Below, in pieces: positions 7,931 through 16,282 of a stretch of DNA of 64,000 nucleotides. The notes under the pieces were generated by a model. That model worked only from the letters and a program-made list of their open reading frames with translations, had not been told where the DNA came from and ran no database searches. The DNA lies in assembly GCF_001611275.1 (NCBI RefSeq), contig NZ_CP015080.1, positions 806,001-870,000 of the forward strand, given 5' to 3'. This DNA is from Desulfuromonas sp. DDH964 (lineage in GTDB: Bacteria > Desulfobacterota > Desulfuromonadia > Desulfuromonadales > DDH964). The translations under genes were made by a program, and so were the position numbers. The first letter of the stretch is position 1. Each line of letters starts with the position of its first letter.

Positions 7931-8932
7931 ATGATCAAAGCCTATGCCGCGCTTGCCGCCGGTAGCCAATTGCAGCCCTTCGAATACGATCCCGGCCCCC
8001 TCGCTGCCAACGACGTTGAAATCGCCGTGGAACATTGCGGCATCTGTCACAGTGACCTGAGCATGGTGGACAACGAGTGGGGAATCTCCCGCTATCCACT
8101 GGTCCCGGGGCACGAGGTCGTCGGTACTCTCGCCGCAGTGGGGGCGTCGGTAAACAATCTGAAAGTCGGCCAGCGGGTCGGCCTTGGCTGGCACGCCGGC
8201 TACTGCATGACCTGCCCCAGCTGCATGGACGGCGACCACAACCTCTGCTCCGCTGCGGCCGGGACCATTATCGGTCACCACGGTGGTTTCGCCGAACGGG
8301 TGCGGGCGGCGGCCGCCAGTGTCGTCCCGCTGCCGGAAGCCCTCGATAGCGCCAGCGCCGGTCCCCTCTTCTGCGGCGGCATCACCGTCTTCAACCCGCT
8401 GCTGCAGTTCGACGTCAAGGCGACCGACCGGGTGGCGGTCATCGGTATCGGCGGGCTCGGCCATATCGCTTTGCAGTTCCTCAATGCCTGGGGCTGCCAG
8501 GTGACCGCCTTCACTTCAAGTGCGGCGAAGAAGGATGAAGCGCTGCAGCTCGGCGCCCACCAGGCGATCAACTCCCGTGATCCGGCAGAGATCAAGGCGG
8601 CGGCCGGCCAGTTCGACCTGATCCTCTCCACGGTCAACGTCAAGCTTGACTGGAACGCCTACGTCGCCACCCTCCGGCCCCGGGGGCGGCTCCACTTCGT
8701 CGGCGCCTCTCTCGAACCGCTCGACCTCGCCGTCTTCCCCCTGATCGGCGGTCAGCGTTCCATCTCCGGCTCCCCGGTCGGCAGCCCGGCCAACATCGCC
8801 CGCATGCTCGCGTTCGCCGCCCGCCACGAGATCCGTCCGGTGATCGAGACCTTCCCCTTCGAGCAGGTCAACGCGGCCTTGGAGAGGTTACGCAGCGGTC
8901 AGGCGCGCTACCGCATCGTGCTGAGTCGCTAA
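7931..8932 (+). CDS. Zinc-dependent NAD(P) alcohol dehydrogenase (YahK/cinnamyl-alcohol dehydrogenase group)
   Basis: A 333-residue medium-chain dehydrogenase that would interconvert alcohols and aldehydes. Catalytic zinc ligands are C36 (HCGICHSD), H61 (PGHEV) and C148 (FCGG). The structural zinc site is complete with C92, C95, C98 and C106. The Rossmann loop is GIGGLG at 172-177. The AGGGAG about 10 nt before the ATG supports the start. The gene stands alone between the REP-like units and a small glyoxalase-fold gene. Aldehyde detoxification is the likely role in this subgroup, but the substrate cannot be read from sequence. Confidence 0.9.
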   Translation: MIKAYAALAAGSQLQPFEYDPGPLAANDVEIAVEHCGICHSDLSMVDNEWGISRYPLVPGHEVVGTLAAVGASVNNLKVGQRVGLGWHAGYCMTCPSCMDGDHNLCSAAAGTIIGHHGGFAERVRAAAASVVPLPEALDSASAGPLFCGGITVFNPLLQFDVKATDRVAVIGIGGLGHIALQFLNAWGCQVTAFTSSAAKKDEALQLGAHQAINSRDPAEIKAAAGQFDLILSTVNVKLDWNAYVATLRPRGRLHFVGASLEPLDLAVFPLIGGQRSISGSPVGSPANIARMLAFAARHEIRPVIETFPFEQVNAALERLRSGQARYRIVLSR

Positions 8933-9072
8933 GATGGGAGCGTGGGTGAGTTGCAAACGCCGGATACCCCGGCAACCGGTTACCTCCCCGCAGGGAGGGA
9001 GGTTATCGTAAAGATAACCCGGCTGCGGTGGTAAGGTCTGCATGGGGCTGGCTTCGAAAAAGGAGCTCGGGA

Positions 9073-9516
9073 ATGGCAAAAACACGCAAACGTCTGGGAG
9101 AGCTGGTACTGCGCAGTGCGGATCCGCAGGCGCTGGTAACCTTCTATCGGGACATCATTGGCCTTGAACCCTTTGCCACCGTTGGTAGTGCAACCTTTCT
9201 CAAGGTCGCCGACGATTTTGCGGGGCACCCGCAATTGCTCGCCATTTTCCAGATGTCGCACACCTTCAGCGGCCCGAAGGACCTGCAGCCGGCACTGGCC
9301 GATGCCAGTGCCGGCAGTTTGCATCACTTCGCTTTTGCCATGGAAAAGGCGGACTTTGAAGCCGAGCAGGGGCGTCTGATGGCCCTTGGTGTCCCGATCC
9401 AGTTGGCCGACCACCCCCGCTTCGGCTGGCGCTCCATTTATCTGTTCGACCCCGACGGCAATTCGGTCGAGCTGGTTTGTTTCGATGCCGGGGTTCTGGA
9501 ATCAAGTGGCGATTAA
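9073..9516 (+). CDS. VOC (glyoxalase/bleomycin-resistance fold) family protein
   Basis: A 147-residue protein with the paired beta-alpha-beta-beta-beta units of the vicinal-oxygen-chelate fold: LRSADPQALVTFYRDIIGLEPF in the first half and HHFAFAM followed by YLFDPDGNSVELVCF in the second, the last carrying the conserved metal-binding Glu. Start at 9073 is set by AAGGAG 8 nt upstream; the frame extends further up without a better ribosome site. Possible roles are dioxygenase, glyoxalase-like or drug-binding; the substrate is unknown. Confidence 0.85.
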   Translation: MAKTRKRLGELVLRSADPQALVTFYRDIIGLEPFATVGSATFLKVADDFAGHPQLLAIFQMSHTFSGPKDLQPALADASAGSLHHFAFAMEKADFEAEQGRLMALGVPIQLADHPRFGWRSIYLFDPDGNSVELVCFDAGVLESSGD

Positions 9517-9691
9517 CCATGTCGATCGCAGCAGTGCCGATGAAGAATCCAGCCCATCGACGAAACTGAGGCCGCCGCTGCAACGTGAAGCGATGGTAAA
9601 TAATTTATCTTCATGCCAGCGAAACCTTCAAACCCGACTTTTCCTGGGCAGGCCCGGAATGCCAATTTTGCTCGCGGTTCCAGGGGGCCGA

Positions 9692-9997
9692 TTACTCCGT
9701 CACCAGTAGCCGCAGCGGCAGGATGCCGATTTCCCCGGGGCGGCCCGCAGCAGGACCCAGCTGCACTGCACCGTACCAGGAAGCGCCGACCACGGCGCCC
9801 GTCAGGTCCCAGGCAAGGTCGAGGCCGAAAGGAGAACCGTCGGTCCGGTCCGGCTGGACGCTCACCAGGTCGCTGGCGGCGTCCCCCGTCGCGATGACGC
9901 CATAGCGTAGTATAAAAGAATCCCCCGTTCGCCCGAATTGGCAATTCTGCACCAGGACCCACCAGTCGCCGCTTTCCGGGTCATCGATCCATCCCTC
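9692..9997 (-). pseudogene. Remnant of the C-terminal domain of a secreted subtilisin-like protease
   Basis: A 101-codon open stretch begins directly after the adenine deaminase stop, in the same frame, with no ATG near its beginning. The translation (DDPESGDWWVLVQN, DSFILRYGVI, LAWDLTG, GASWYGAVQLG, then ILPLRLLVTE) resembles the jelly-roll/PPC tail found after S8 peptidase domains in secreted proteases. No protease domain is nearby, so I call it a decayed fragment. A small expressed protein from an internal GTG cannot be excluded. Confidence 0.5.
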
Positions 9998-11713
9998 CTA
10001 ACAAAAAGGGGAGACGATTTCGAAGCGTTCCACATCGACTAGTCCCTGGTCGGTGAGTTTGAGGGAGGGGATCACCGGCAGCGCCATGAAGCCCAAGGTC
10101 ATGAAGGGATCAGGCAGGGTGGCGCCGAGGGTGCGGGCGGCGGCGACCAGGGCCTGGAACCGGTCGCGCACCACCTCCACCGGCTGGTCGGTCATCAGCC
10201 CGGCGATGGGAAGATCAACCCGGGCCAGCACCTCACCAGCGGCAACCGCCACCATCCCCCCACCCCCGGCCACCAGGCTCTTCACCGCCAGCAGCAGTTC
10301 GGCATCACTGGTCCCCACGGCGACGATGTTGTGGGAGTCGTGGGCGACTGTGGAGGCGAGCGCCCCCCGTTTCAGGCCGAAGCCACGGATGAAGGTGATG
10401 CCGGTGGCGCCGCTGCCACGGTGCCGTTCTACCACCACCAGCTTGAGCAGGTCGCGCGCGGGGTCGGCGACCGCCAGTCCGTTTCGCACGCAGGGTGTGG
10501 CCGATCCGGCTCCGGTGGTGAGCTGCTCGGGACTCGCCTCGATGACCCGCAGCCGTTCGCCGGCGGCCGGCAACCGGAAATCGAGACGGTCGAGGGGGAC
10601 GCGCATGCTGGTCGGCGCCTTGGGAGTGGCTGGGAAGGAGAGCCCCGCCACCAGTTCTCCCTCTTCTGCCACCAGCTGGCCGGCGACAAAGACCTGGCGA
10701 ACCGTCGGCCGCGCCAGATCGTCCAGCACCACCAGGTCGGCGCGCCGTCCCGGTGCCACTCCCCCCAGCCCCGGCAACCGGAAATACTCGGCCGGGGTCA
10801 GGGTCGCCATGCGGATGGCCGTCACCGGGTCGAGCCCCTGCGCCACCGCCCGCCGCAGGATACTGTCAATGTGCCCCTCGGCGAGTAAATCCTGGGGATG
10901 GCGGTCATCGCTGCACCACATCATGCGCTGGGCGGTCTGGGCATCGACCAGCGGCAGCAGGGCATCGAGGTTGCGCGCCGCGGTCCCCTCGCGCACCATG
11001 ATGTGCATGCCGGCAGCGAGCTTCTCCCGGGCTTCGGCCAGGGTGGAGCATTCGTGGTCGCTGCCGATACCCGCAGCGAGGTAGGCGCAGAGTGCCTTCC
11101 CCCCCAGCCCCGGCGCGTGGCCGTCGACTGCCTTGCCCAGAGCCCGCATCCCGGCAATCTTGGCCAGCACCTCGGGGTCGGCGGCGATCACGCCGGGGAA
11201 ATTCATCACCTCCGCCAGGCCCACCACCCGTGGGTCCTTCATCAGCGGCGCGAGATCGGCGGCGCTGAGGCGGGCACCGGAAGTCTCCATATGGGTGGCT
11301 GGTACGCAGGAGGAGAGGGTGAAGTAAAAGGAGAAAGGCTGGTCGGCGCTGGCCGCGAACATGTAGTCGAGGCCGGAAAGTCCCAGCACATTGGCGATCT
11401 CGTGGGGGTCCGCCACCACCGCGGTGGTGCCGTGGGGCAATACCGCCCGGGCAAACTGGGCCGGGCTGACCATGGCGCTCTCGAGATGGACGTGGGCGTC
11501 GATGAAGCCCGGGGCGAGGTAGCGGCCGCGCAGGTCGAGTACGCGTTCGGCACGGTAGTCGCCAAACCCCGCGACCCGGCCCCCGGCCAGGGCGACATCG
11601 GTGCTTTCGATCCGGCCGGTGAAGACGTTCACCAGACGGGCGTTGCGCAGCAGCAGGTCCGCCGGGGCCTCCCCCCGGGCCACCCGAATCAGGTGTGCGC
11701 ACGGAGTGGTCAT
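9998..11713 (-). CDS. ade: Adenine deaminase
   Basis: A 571-residue amidohydrolase converting adenine to hypoxanthine plus ammonia for purine salvage. Family features: DAHVHLES metal site near residue 72, ADPHEIANV, a GHAPGL motif, WCSDDRHP (metal Asp), and the C-terminal adenine-deaminase domain with SHNIVAVG and the GGGMV turn. Length matches bacterial Ade (about 570-590). Start ATG at 11713 has AGGAG 8 nt upstream; the frame can be extended 20 codons but without a ribosome site. The frame continues past its TAG for 101 more codons (see the protease remnant). Confidence 0.95.
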   Translation of the reverse strand: MTTPCAHLIRVARGEAPADLLLRNARLVNVFTGRIESTDVALAGGRVAGFGDYRAERVLDLRGRYLAPGFIDAHVHLESAMVSPAQFARAVLPHGTTAVVADPHEIANVLGLSGLDYMFAASADQPFSFYFTLSSCVPATHMETSGARLSAADLAPLMKDPRVVGLAEVMNFPGVIAADPEVLAKIAGMRALGKAVDGHAPGLGGKALCAYLAAGIGSDHECSTLAEAREKLAAGMHIMVREGTAARNLDALLPLVDAQTAQRMMWCSDDRHPQDLLAEGHIDSILRRAVAQGLDPVTAIRMATLTPAEYFRLPGLGGVAPGRRADLVVLDDLARPTVRQVFVAGQLVAEEGELVAGLSFPATPKAPTSMRVPLDRLDFRLPAAGERLRVIEASPEQLTTGAGSATPCVRNGLAVADPARDLLKLVVVERHRGSGATGITFIRGFGLKRGALASTVAHDSHNIVAVGTSDAELLLAVKSLVAGGGGMVAVAAGEVLARVDLPIAGLMTDQPVEVVRDRFQALVAAARTLGATLPDPFMTLGFMALPVIPSLKLTDQGLVDVERFEIVSPFC

Positions 11714-11795
11714 CGTTTTTCTCCTGTCCCGGTTCCGCGGGCGACCTGAAATCTGCCTGGATCTGGCGATCACCCGGCGGAACCGGATGGCGGTA

Positions 11796-13412
11796 TCAGG
11801 GGAGAGTCGCGATCGCCGCGCTGGTCATGGCGTCGAGGGCGGCACGGTTGAAATCCAGGTAGGTCTCTGGCACCCCCTGGGCCCGGGATTCACCGGGATA
11901 GAGCAGGCCGTCGATCAGCACCATCAACCCAGTATTCATCTGGACCGCGCCGGGCGCTCCGCGCACGAAATAGACCATCAGGACCTCCTCCCCCATGACT
12001 TCGCGGAACTCGTTGGCGAAGGGGAAATCCTCCAGCGCCGCAATCTCCCGGAGGCTGGTCATCCCGGGAGGAAAAAGGGAGCCTCCGTCAATGGGGATCG
12101 CCCGTTCCGGGTAAATGGTGTAGATGTCCTGGAGCGGAACGGAGATGGCCTGGTAGAACTCTGCCGCTGCGGGGAAGATGGCTGTCTCCGCCGCGGTCAG
12201 GCCGTAGCCGTAGAGGAAGGTATTGATCGCCTCCCCACTCGCCTTCTTCACGCCAAGGGCTTCGCTGTAGCGCAGGCCGGTCGGCACGTCGGTCCAGAGC
12301 ACGCGGTTATTCCCCGGGAATTCCAGCGTCTGCTCGATGGTCGGATCGCAGCGCACCCACCCCTCGGGGGTGAGGTGGAGGTGGTACTCGTTCTGGAGCT
12401 CCGCTGCCGGTACCGCCGTCCAGGTCGTGCTTGCCATGTCGAAACGGTAGCTTGAGCGGTCGAGCTGGTAACCCCCGTCCGGTTTCGGGGCGCCGAGGCC
12501 GTCGCGGGTGTACTCTGCGACCAGGTTGCCATCCTGATCCATGTCGAGGTCGGCCCAGTAGAGTCCGGCGGCGTAGATCGGCTGGGGATCGGCGGCTGGC
12601 GCCGGGATCGCCATCATCGCCAGCTTGGCTTTGATCTCGTCAACCCCGGGAGTGGTGGAATTGGCATCGAGGATGGCCCGCGGATCGGGGTTGTTTCTCG
12701 CGGTTTCCGTCATCTGAGTGTAATAGACGAGCTTTTGCTGCACCTGGCGGGTAGTGGCGGCGTAGAGATTGGCCTTGTCGCAGGGAAAGCCGTTGGCTGC
12801 GGCGGTTGTGGCGAAGATCTCCATCTGGTCCTGCAGCGAAAGGGCGGCGACCCGGGCAATGCGGTGCAGCCGTGCGTATTCCTCCGCCTGCTCCCCACCC
12901 TTCTCGCCGGCCAGGTAGTCGACGAAGAGGTCGGCGTCGGTGGCAATCTGCGCCCTGACGTAGGCGACCGCCTCCGTCAGGGTCATCGGATAGCTGACCA
13001 TCCGCTCGTGGACCATGGCAGTGAGCGGGCTGATAAAGATCCGGCCGTCGGCGGGAGCGCGGCGCCAGGCCCCCGGCGGGGTCGAGAGAAGATAGTCACG
13101 GTCAGCAACTACGTCACCCTCCGGCTCGTGGTTGATGCTCGTCCCGGCGGCGATTTCGGCGATCAGCGGCGACTCGTCCAGCCAGTGGGCCGGGGCAATG
13201 AGCTGGAAGGCTCCCTGGGCGTCGCTCATCGCCGCCGGTTCGTCAGGGTCGCAGCGGCGGTTTTGGTTGCGGTCGACGCAAACCTGGGCGTTCTCCAGGT
13301 AACCGTCGGCCACCACCCCACGGACGAGGGTAGCGTCCGAGTCGTTTCCACAACCGAGGAAAAAGGGCAGAACCAGCAACGGCAGCAGGCGGAGGCAGCA
13401 GGCAACTCTCAT
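11796..13412 (-). CDS. Large secreted lipoprotein of unknown function, downstream of a GEMM-I riboswitch
   Basis: A 538-residue protein with a lipoprotein signal peptide (LPFFLGCGN, lipidated Cys21). Residues about 30-75 (GVVADGYLENAQVCVDRNQNRRCDPDEP) form a small domain rich in Asp/Asn with paired Cys, like the prealbumin-like or calcium-binding repeats of other surface lipoproteins. The remainder is a large uncharacterised domain with many aromatic and acidic residues. The ribosome site is AAGGAGAG, 7 nt before ATG. Expression is probably controlled by the cyclic-dinucleotide riboswitch about 130 nt upstream, which suggests a role in surface attachment or biofilm transitions. That role is inference. 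Confidence 0.8.
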   Translation of the reverse strand: MRVACCLRLLPLLVLPFFLGCGNDSDATLVRGVVADGYLENAQVCVDRNQNRRCDPDEPAAMSDAQGAFQLIAPAHWLDESPLIAEIAAGTSINHEPEGDVVADRDYLLSTPPGAWRRAPADGRIFISPLTAMVHERMVSYPMTLTEAVAYVRAQIATDADLFVDYLAGEKGGEQAEEYARLHRIARVAALSLQDQMEIFATTAAANGFPCDKANLYAATTRQVQQKLVYYTQMTETARNNPDPRAILDANSTTPGVDEIKAKLAMMAIPAPAADPQPIYAAGLYWADLDMDQDGNLVAEYTRDGLGAPKPDGGYQLDRSSYRFDMASTTWTAVPAAELQNEYHLHLTPEGWVRCDPTIEQTLEFPGNNRVLWTDVPTGLRYSEALGVKKASGEAINTFLYGYGLTAAETAIFPAAAEFYQAISVPLQDIYTIYPERAIPIDGGSLFPPGMTSLREIAALEDFPFANEFREVMGEEVLMVYFVRGAPGAVQMNTGLMVLIDGLLYPGESRAQGVPETYLDFNRAALDAMTSAAIATLP

Positions 13413-13825
13413 GGCGTTCTCTCCTTGGTTTGGGGGATGGTTGCAGGTAAAGGTTCCGCCAGAGGAATTCCGCCAACGAAAACGGCACTCCTTGTGTGAA
13501 ATAAGTGAGCGCCGCTGGCGGGAAAGTGGACATCGTTCATCATCCTCTTCGGCGACCTGGCGATCCGTGTGCCGCGTTCAGCGGAACCGAGGACCCATGG
13601 CTTTGCGTCCCCGGATTTCTCCGGGTTTGCCATTATCGGAGGCAAGCTTGCTTTTGTTGCATGAAGTAAACCTCATCTTCCGGGGTTGTCAAACAGGCAA
13701 AATCCTGCGCTGGAGAGGAAACGATGGGCGGTGATGTTGTAAAGTGTGGGGGATGCTGCCCGGCGATGTGAGCCGCCCGGCAGCGCGGTGCCGGAAAATT
13801 TCAACCGACGGGAAGGATCAGACCA
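13413..13825. other. 413-bp intergenic region holding the riboswitch and its leader
   Basis: No gene is visible. Besides the aptamer at 13544-13642, the leader on the minus strand between 13540 and 13413 contains TTCCCGCCA and two TGGCGGAA copies that can pair in alternative ways, plus CGGCGCTC facing GAGTGCCG. On the plus strand, 13810-13825 includes GGGAAGGATCAG, the ribosome site of the decayed oxidase gene. Confidence 0.6.
13544..13642 (-). promoter_or_regulatory. GEMM-I cyclic-dinucleotide riboswitch
   Basis: Read on the minus strand, the conserved core is present in order: ATAATGGCAAACC, a CCGGA-GAAA-TCCGG stem with a GNRA tetraloop, GGACGCAAAGCC, ATGGGTCC, a variable P3 arm, then GATCGCCAGGTCGCCGA. 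Closing P1 pairs CCTC (13642-13639) with GAGG (13547-13544). This matches the GEMM-I consensus that binds c-di-GMP. The base before CAAACC (position 20 of the Vc2 aptamer in my hand alignment) is G, which favours c-di-GMP; some Geobacter members instead sense cyclic GMP-AMP. The controlled gene is the lipoprotein starting at 13412. Downstream TGGCGGAA repeats could form alternative pairings as an expression platform. Confidence 0.88.
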
Positions 13826-14420
13826 ATGGACCTGGAAGAATATTTTACCACCCGGCAGGGTACCGGAACTCTTTCGACCGCGGATCGGCAGGGAGAGGTC
13901 GATGCGGCGATCTACGCCCGCCCCCACCTGCAGGCGGACGGCACCCTGGCGATGATCATGCGCGATCGCCTGACCCACTGCAACCTGCAGGAGAACCCCC
14001 ATGCCGTCTACCTCTCCCTCGATCCTTACATGCGGGGCCGCATCCTATGCCCCACCTGTCGCCTTCGGCGCGGTGATGGTCGGCAGCGCCGTCTTTGACA
14101 CCGTCCTCCCCCTGTTGAACCCGAGAGCCCGGATTCCGGTCTGTGGGCTGATTGTCCATTACAACGATACCGAACTTCCCCCGGGGCCGGACCTCCCCTC
14201 TTGACCCGGATCCTGCTCACCAGGCGGATCAGGACGCAGGGCTTCATTATCTTCGACGACTACGGGCATCGCTACGGCGAATTCTTCGGCCAGATGCGCA
14301 CCCTGGTACAAGGAGGGGAAGATCAAGTTCCGCGAAGATGAATCCTCCTATTCGGCCCTGGGGAATGGGACCACATCGGTCAAGAAAAATGCTCCCGAAG
14401 CCAGGGTGGATGATCTGAGC
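13826..14420 (+). pseudogene. Chimeric pseudogene: PPOX-like flavin oxidase N-terminus fused to a degraded NADP-dependent oxidoreductase
   Basis: The first 60 codons from ATG 13826 (MDLEEYFTTRQGTG, VDAAIYARPH, MIMRDRLTH, NLQENPHA) look like the start of a pyridoxamine-5'-phosphate-oxidase-like protein. At about 14010 the frame passes into YLSLDPYMRGR, a hallmark of CurA/zinc-independent NADP oxidoreductases. The rest of that family follows in pieces: SYAPPVAFGAVMVG in a new frame, an internal deletion, SAVFDTVLPLLNPRARIPVCGL, a stop, then RTQGFIIFDDYGHRYGEFF and WYKEGKIKFRED in further frames. At least one fusion, one deletion of well over 100 codons and three frameshifts are needed, so the locus is dead. 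Confidence 0.82.
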
Positions 14421-14448
14421 GCCTGATCACTCAAATTTCCCAGAGCAA

Positions 14449-14484
14449 CAATCAAAGGGCCGGCAGAAACCGGCCCCTTGATTG
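14449..14484. terminator. Bidirectional Rho-independent terminator
   Basis: CAATCAAAGGGCCGG, loop CAGAAA, CCGGCCCCTTGATTG: a 15-bp stem with a single mismatch, lying just after the mscS stop on the minus strand and after the pseudogene on the plus strand. T-rich sequence follows on both sides (TTCTTT on plus; TTTGATTGTT on minus). Confidence 0.8.
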
Positions 14485-14506
14485 TTCTTTAATCTGTTCA
14501 TCCAGG

Positions 14507-15331
14507 CTATTTGTGCAAATGCACATCCATTTGCGGGAAGGGGATATTCAGTCCCGCTTCGCCGAACTTCCGGTAGACATTCTCCAGCATGAAGAAATAT
14601 ACCGCCCAGTAATCCGCCGTATTGACCCAGGCCCGGACCGTAAAGTTCACGGAACTGTCGGCCAGTTCACCCAATTCGACGAACGGGGCCGGATCCTGAA
14701 GAACTTTGTCATTGCCTTCAAGGAGAGAAGTCAGAACCTTCTTAGCTTTGTCGATGTCATCACCGTAGGCAATGCCGAAGGTCCAGTCAACCCGGCGGGT
14801 GGCTTCTGTGGAATAGTTGACCATGGACGAGGTTGAAAGCCCGCCGTTGGGAATAATAATGGTCTTGTTGTCGGGTGTCTTAAGGATGGTGTTGAATATC
14901 TGGATCTCCCGAACGGTGCCGGCAAAACCCTGGGCCTCGATGTAGTCACCAACTTTGAAGGGCTTGAAGATCAGGAGCACGACCCCGCCGGCAAAGTTCT
15001 GAAGGGTTCCGGAGAGAGCCAGCCCGATCGCCAATCCTGCCGCACCCAGAATGGCAATGAAGGAGGTCATCTGGACGCCGACCATGCCGAGAACACTGAC
15101 AACGACCAGAACTTTGAGCAAGGTACTGATCAAACTTTTCAAAAAGGGTTGCAACGACGGATCGATCTTTTTTTTCTCCATCTGTTTGCCAACCGTGCCG
15201 GCAACCCAGGTCGCCAGATAAAGGCCAACAATCAGAGCCAGTATTGCCCCGACCAGTTTGGGCCCCCACACCACGAATAGATTGATCAATGTGTCCATAT
15301 ATTGTCCGCTGTCCTGCAATGGATTTCCCAT
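14507..15331 (-). CDS. mscS: Small-conductance mechanosensitive channel, MscS family
   Basis: A 274-residue inner-membrane channel that opens under hypo-osmotic membrane tension. Three N-terminal transmembrane helices are followed by the pore helix with the MscS glycine/alanine pattern (GAAGLAIGLALSGTLQNFAGG) and the beta domain signature (FKPFKVGDYIEAQGFAGTV, KTIIIPNG). Length is close to E. coli MscS (286). The ATG at 15331 has AGGAGG 6 nt upstream. The frame can be extended 87 codons further, but that part is unlike any channel N-terminus and has no ribosome site. A terminator follows at once. Confidence 0.94.
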   Translation of the reverse strand: MGNPLQDSGQYMDTLINLFVVWGPKLVGAILALIVGLYLATWVAGTVGKQMEKKKIDPSLQPFLKSLISTLLKVLVVVSVLGMVGVQMTSFIAILGAAGLAIGLALSGTLQNFAGGVVLLIFKPFKVGDYIEAQGFAGTVREIQIFNTILKTPDNKTIIIPNGGLSTSSMVNYSTEATRRVDWTFGIAYGDDIDKAKKVLTSLLEGNDKVLQDPAPFVELGELADSSVNFTVRAWVNTADYWAVYFFMLENVYRKFGEAGLNIPFPQMDVHLHK

Positions 15332-15704
15332 CTTGTCCTCCTGTGACGCGATCCAGGGTTGTCGATCAAGTTGAATGCATATGTTTGCGGATCTCAACCT
15401 CAAGACCAGAACAAAGAGGTCAAACTCTGCCGGGTCAAGTGTCCGGGACCCTCTGGGCTGTCCCTGCCCAAGGTTAATGCTCCCGGATGGCAGTCTGGGC
15501 CTTGATCTCTCGCGGCCGCCCAGGTCGTTCCTGCCACACGACCCGCAATGTGCTCTGCTTTTTCGGTGACCGCCTATACCGAATCTTCCCAATGCCGGCT
15601 TTGGTTGCGGCGGCCGTTGTGCGGATAGTCAGGACGGGAGGATTTGAACCCGACGCACCCCTTTTGCTGAAAAAGTTAAGCCCCCAAAAAGGGGTGCGGT
15701 TCAC
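15332..15704. other. 373-bp intergenic region with a tRNA-like fragment and a terminator hairpin
   Basis: No credible gene. At 15628-15650 the minus strand reads GGTTCAAATCCTCCCGTCCTGAC, like the T-arm and acceptor end of a tRNA, but its T-stem does not pair and no tRNA body is attached. It matches 20 of 23 bases of the corresponding segment of the tRNA-Pro at 25960. At about 15651-15698 CGCACCCCTTTT pairs with AAAAAGGGGTGCG around a 20-nt loop, probably the terminator of the zinc-ribbon gene. Confidence 0.5.
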
Positions 15705-16088
15705 TTACATGGTGTTGTAGTCATCCGCTTCCACCTTGTCGCCGGTGGAATCCAGGAACGAGTCTTTCGCCGAATCTTTCACGACCTCAACCTTGTCATG
15801 AGCAACCGAACAAACCGTCCCGCAAATCAGGCACTCATACAACTCTTCATGGAACTGGAAAGCATGCAGCTCGGTCTCCTGACTAACCATGAATCGGCAG
15901 GTGGGGCAGACGAACTCGGTTTGAACCAGCTGTCTTTTTGCAACTTGCCCCTTGATGATCTTCAGCTTGCCATCGGAGAAGGTCCAGACGCCTCCGCAAG
16001 TGCCGCATTCCCGTGCGTCCTGGGCAAAGCCTTCAGCATGAAGGTCGATCTCGACGTGTTCCCTGCTTTTGCATAACGGGCATTTCAT
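15705..16088 (-). CDS. Zinc-ribbon protein of unknown function
   Basis: A 127-residue protein with four paired-cysteine knuckles: CPLC at 3-6 and CGTC near 32 (first ribbon), then CPTC near 64 and CLIC near 90 (second ribbon). It is otherwise acidic and ends EADDYNTM. The true start MKCPLCKS at 16088 is set by AGGAGGTAAC 8 nt upstream. A longer frame runs 55 codons further without support. I recognise no named family. Two zinc ribbons without an enzyme domain suggest binding of nucleic acid or protein. It lies just outside the IS element. Confidence 0.75.
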   Translation of the reverse strand: MKCPLCKSREHVEIDLHAEGFAQDARECGTCGGVWTFSDGKLKIIKGQVAKRQLVQTEFVCPTCRFMVSQETELHAFQFHEELYECLICGTVCSVAHDKVEVVKDSAKDSFLDSTGDKVEADDYNTM

Positions 16089-16282
16089 TTTTCGGTTACC
16101 TCCTTCTTCGATTTGTGTAACCTGAAGATAAAACAATGATACTCGCAATTTGGTGCATCCGCAATTTATGCGGACGGCTTGCTGTCGATCGGTACTCTCT
16201 TCGGCATGTGCGGCTACAGTTACGCAAGCAGTGCGACAGAGCGAATAAGGCATCGACTGACAACCGATCGAGGGCGTCAGGG

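Noticed and set aside
8935..9072. Possible riboswitch or terminator after the alcohol dehydrogenase
   Set aside because: GCCGG-ATACC-CCGGC and GGTTATC/GATAACC can form short stems, but no known aptamer core or U-run is present.
15596..15611. TTTGGTTGCGG as a tRNA-Met 3' remnant
   Set aside because: Too short (about 11 bases) and no T-loop is attached; chance similarity is likely.
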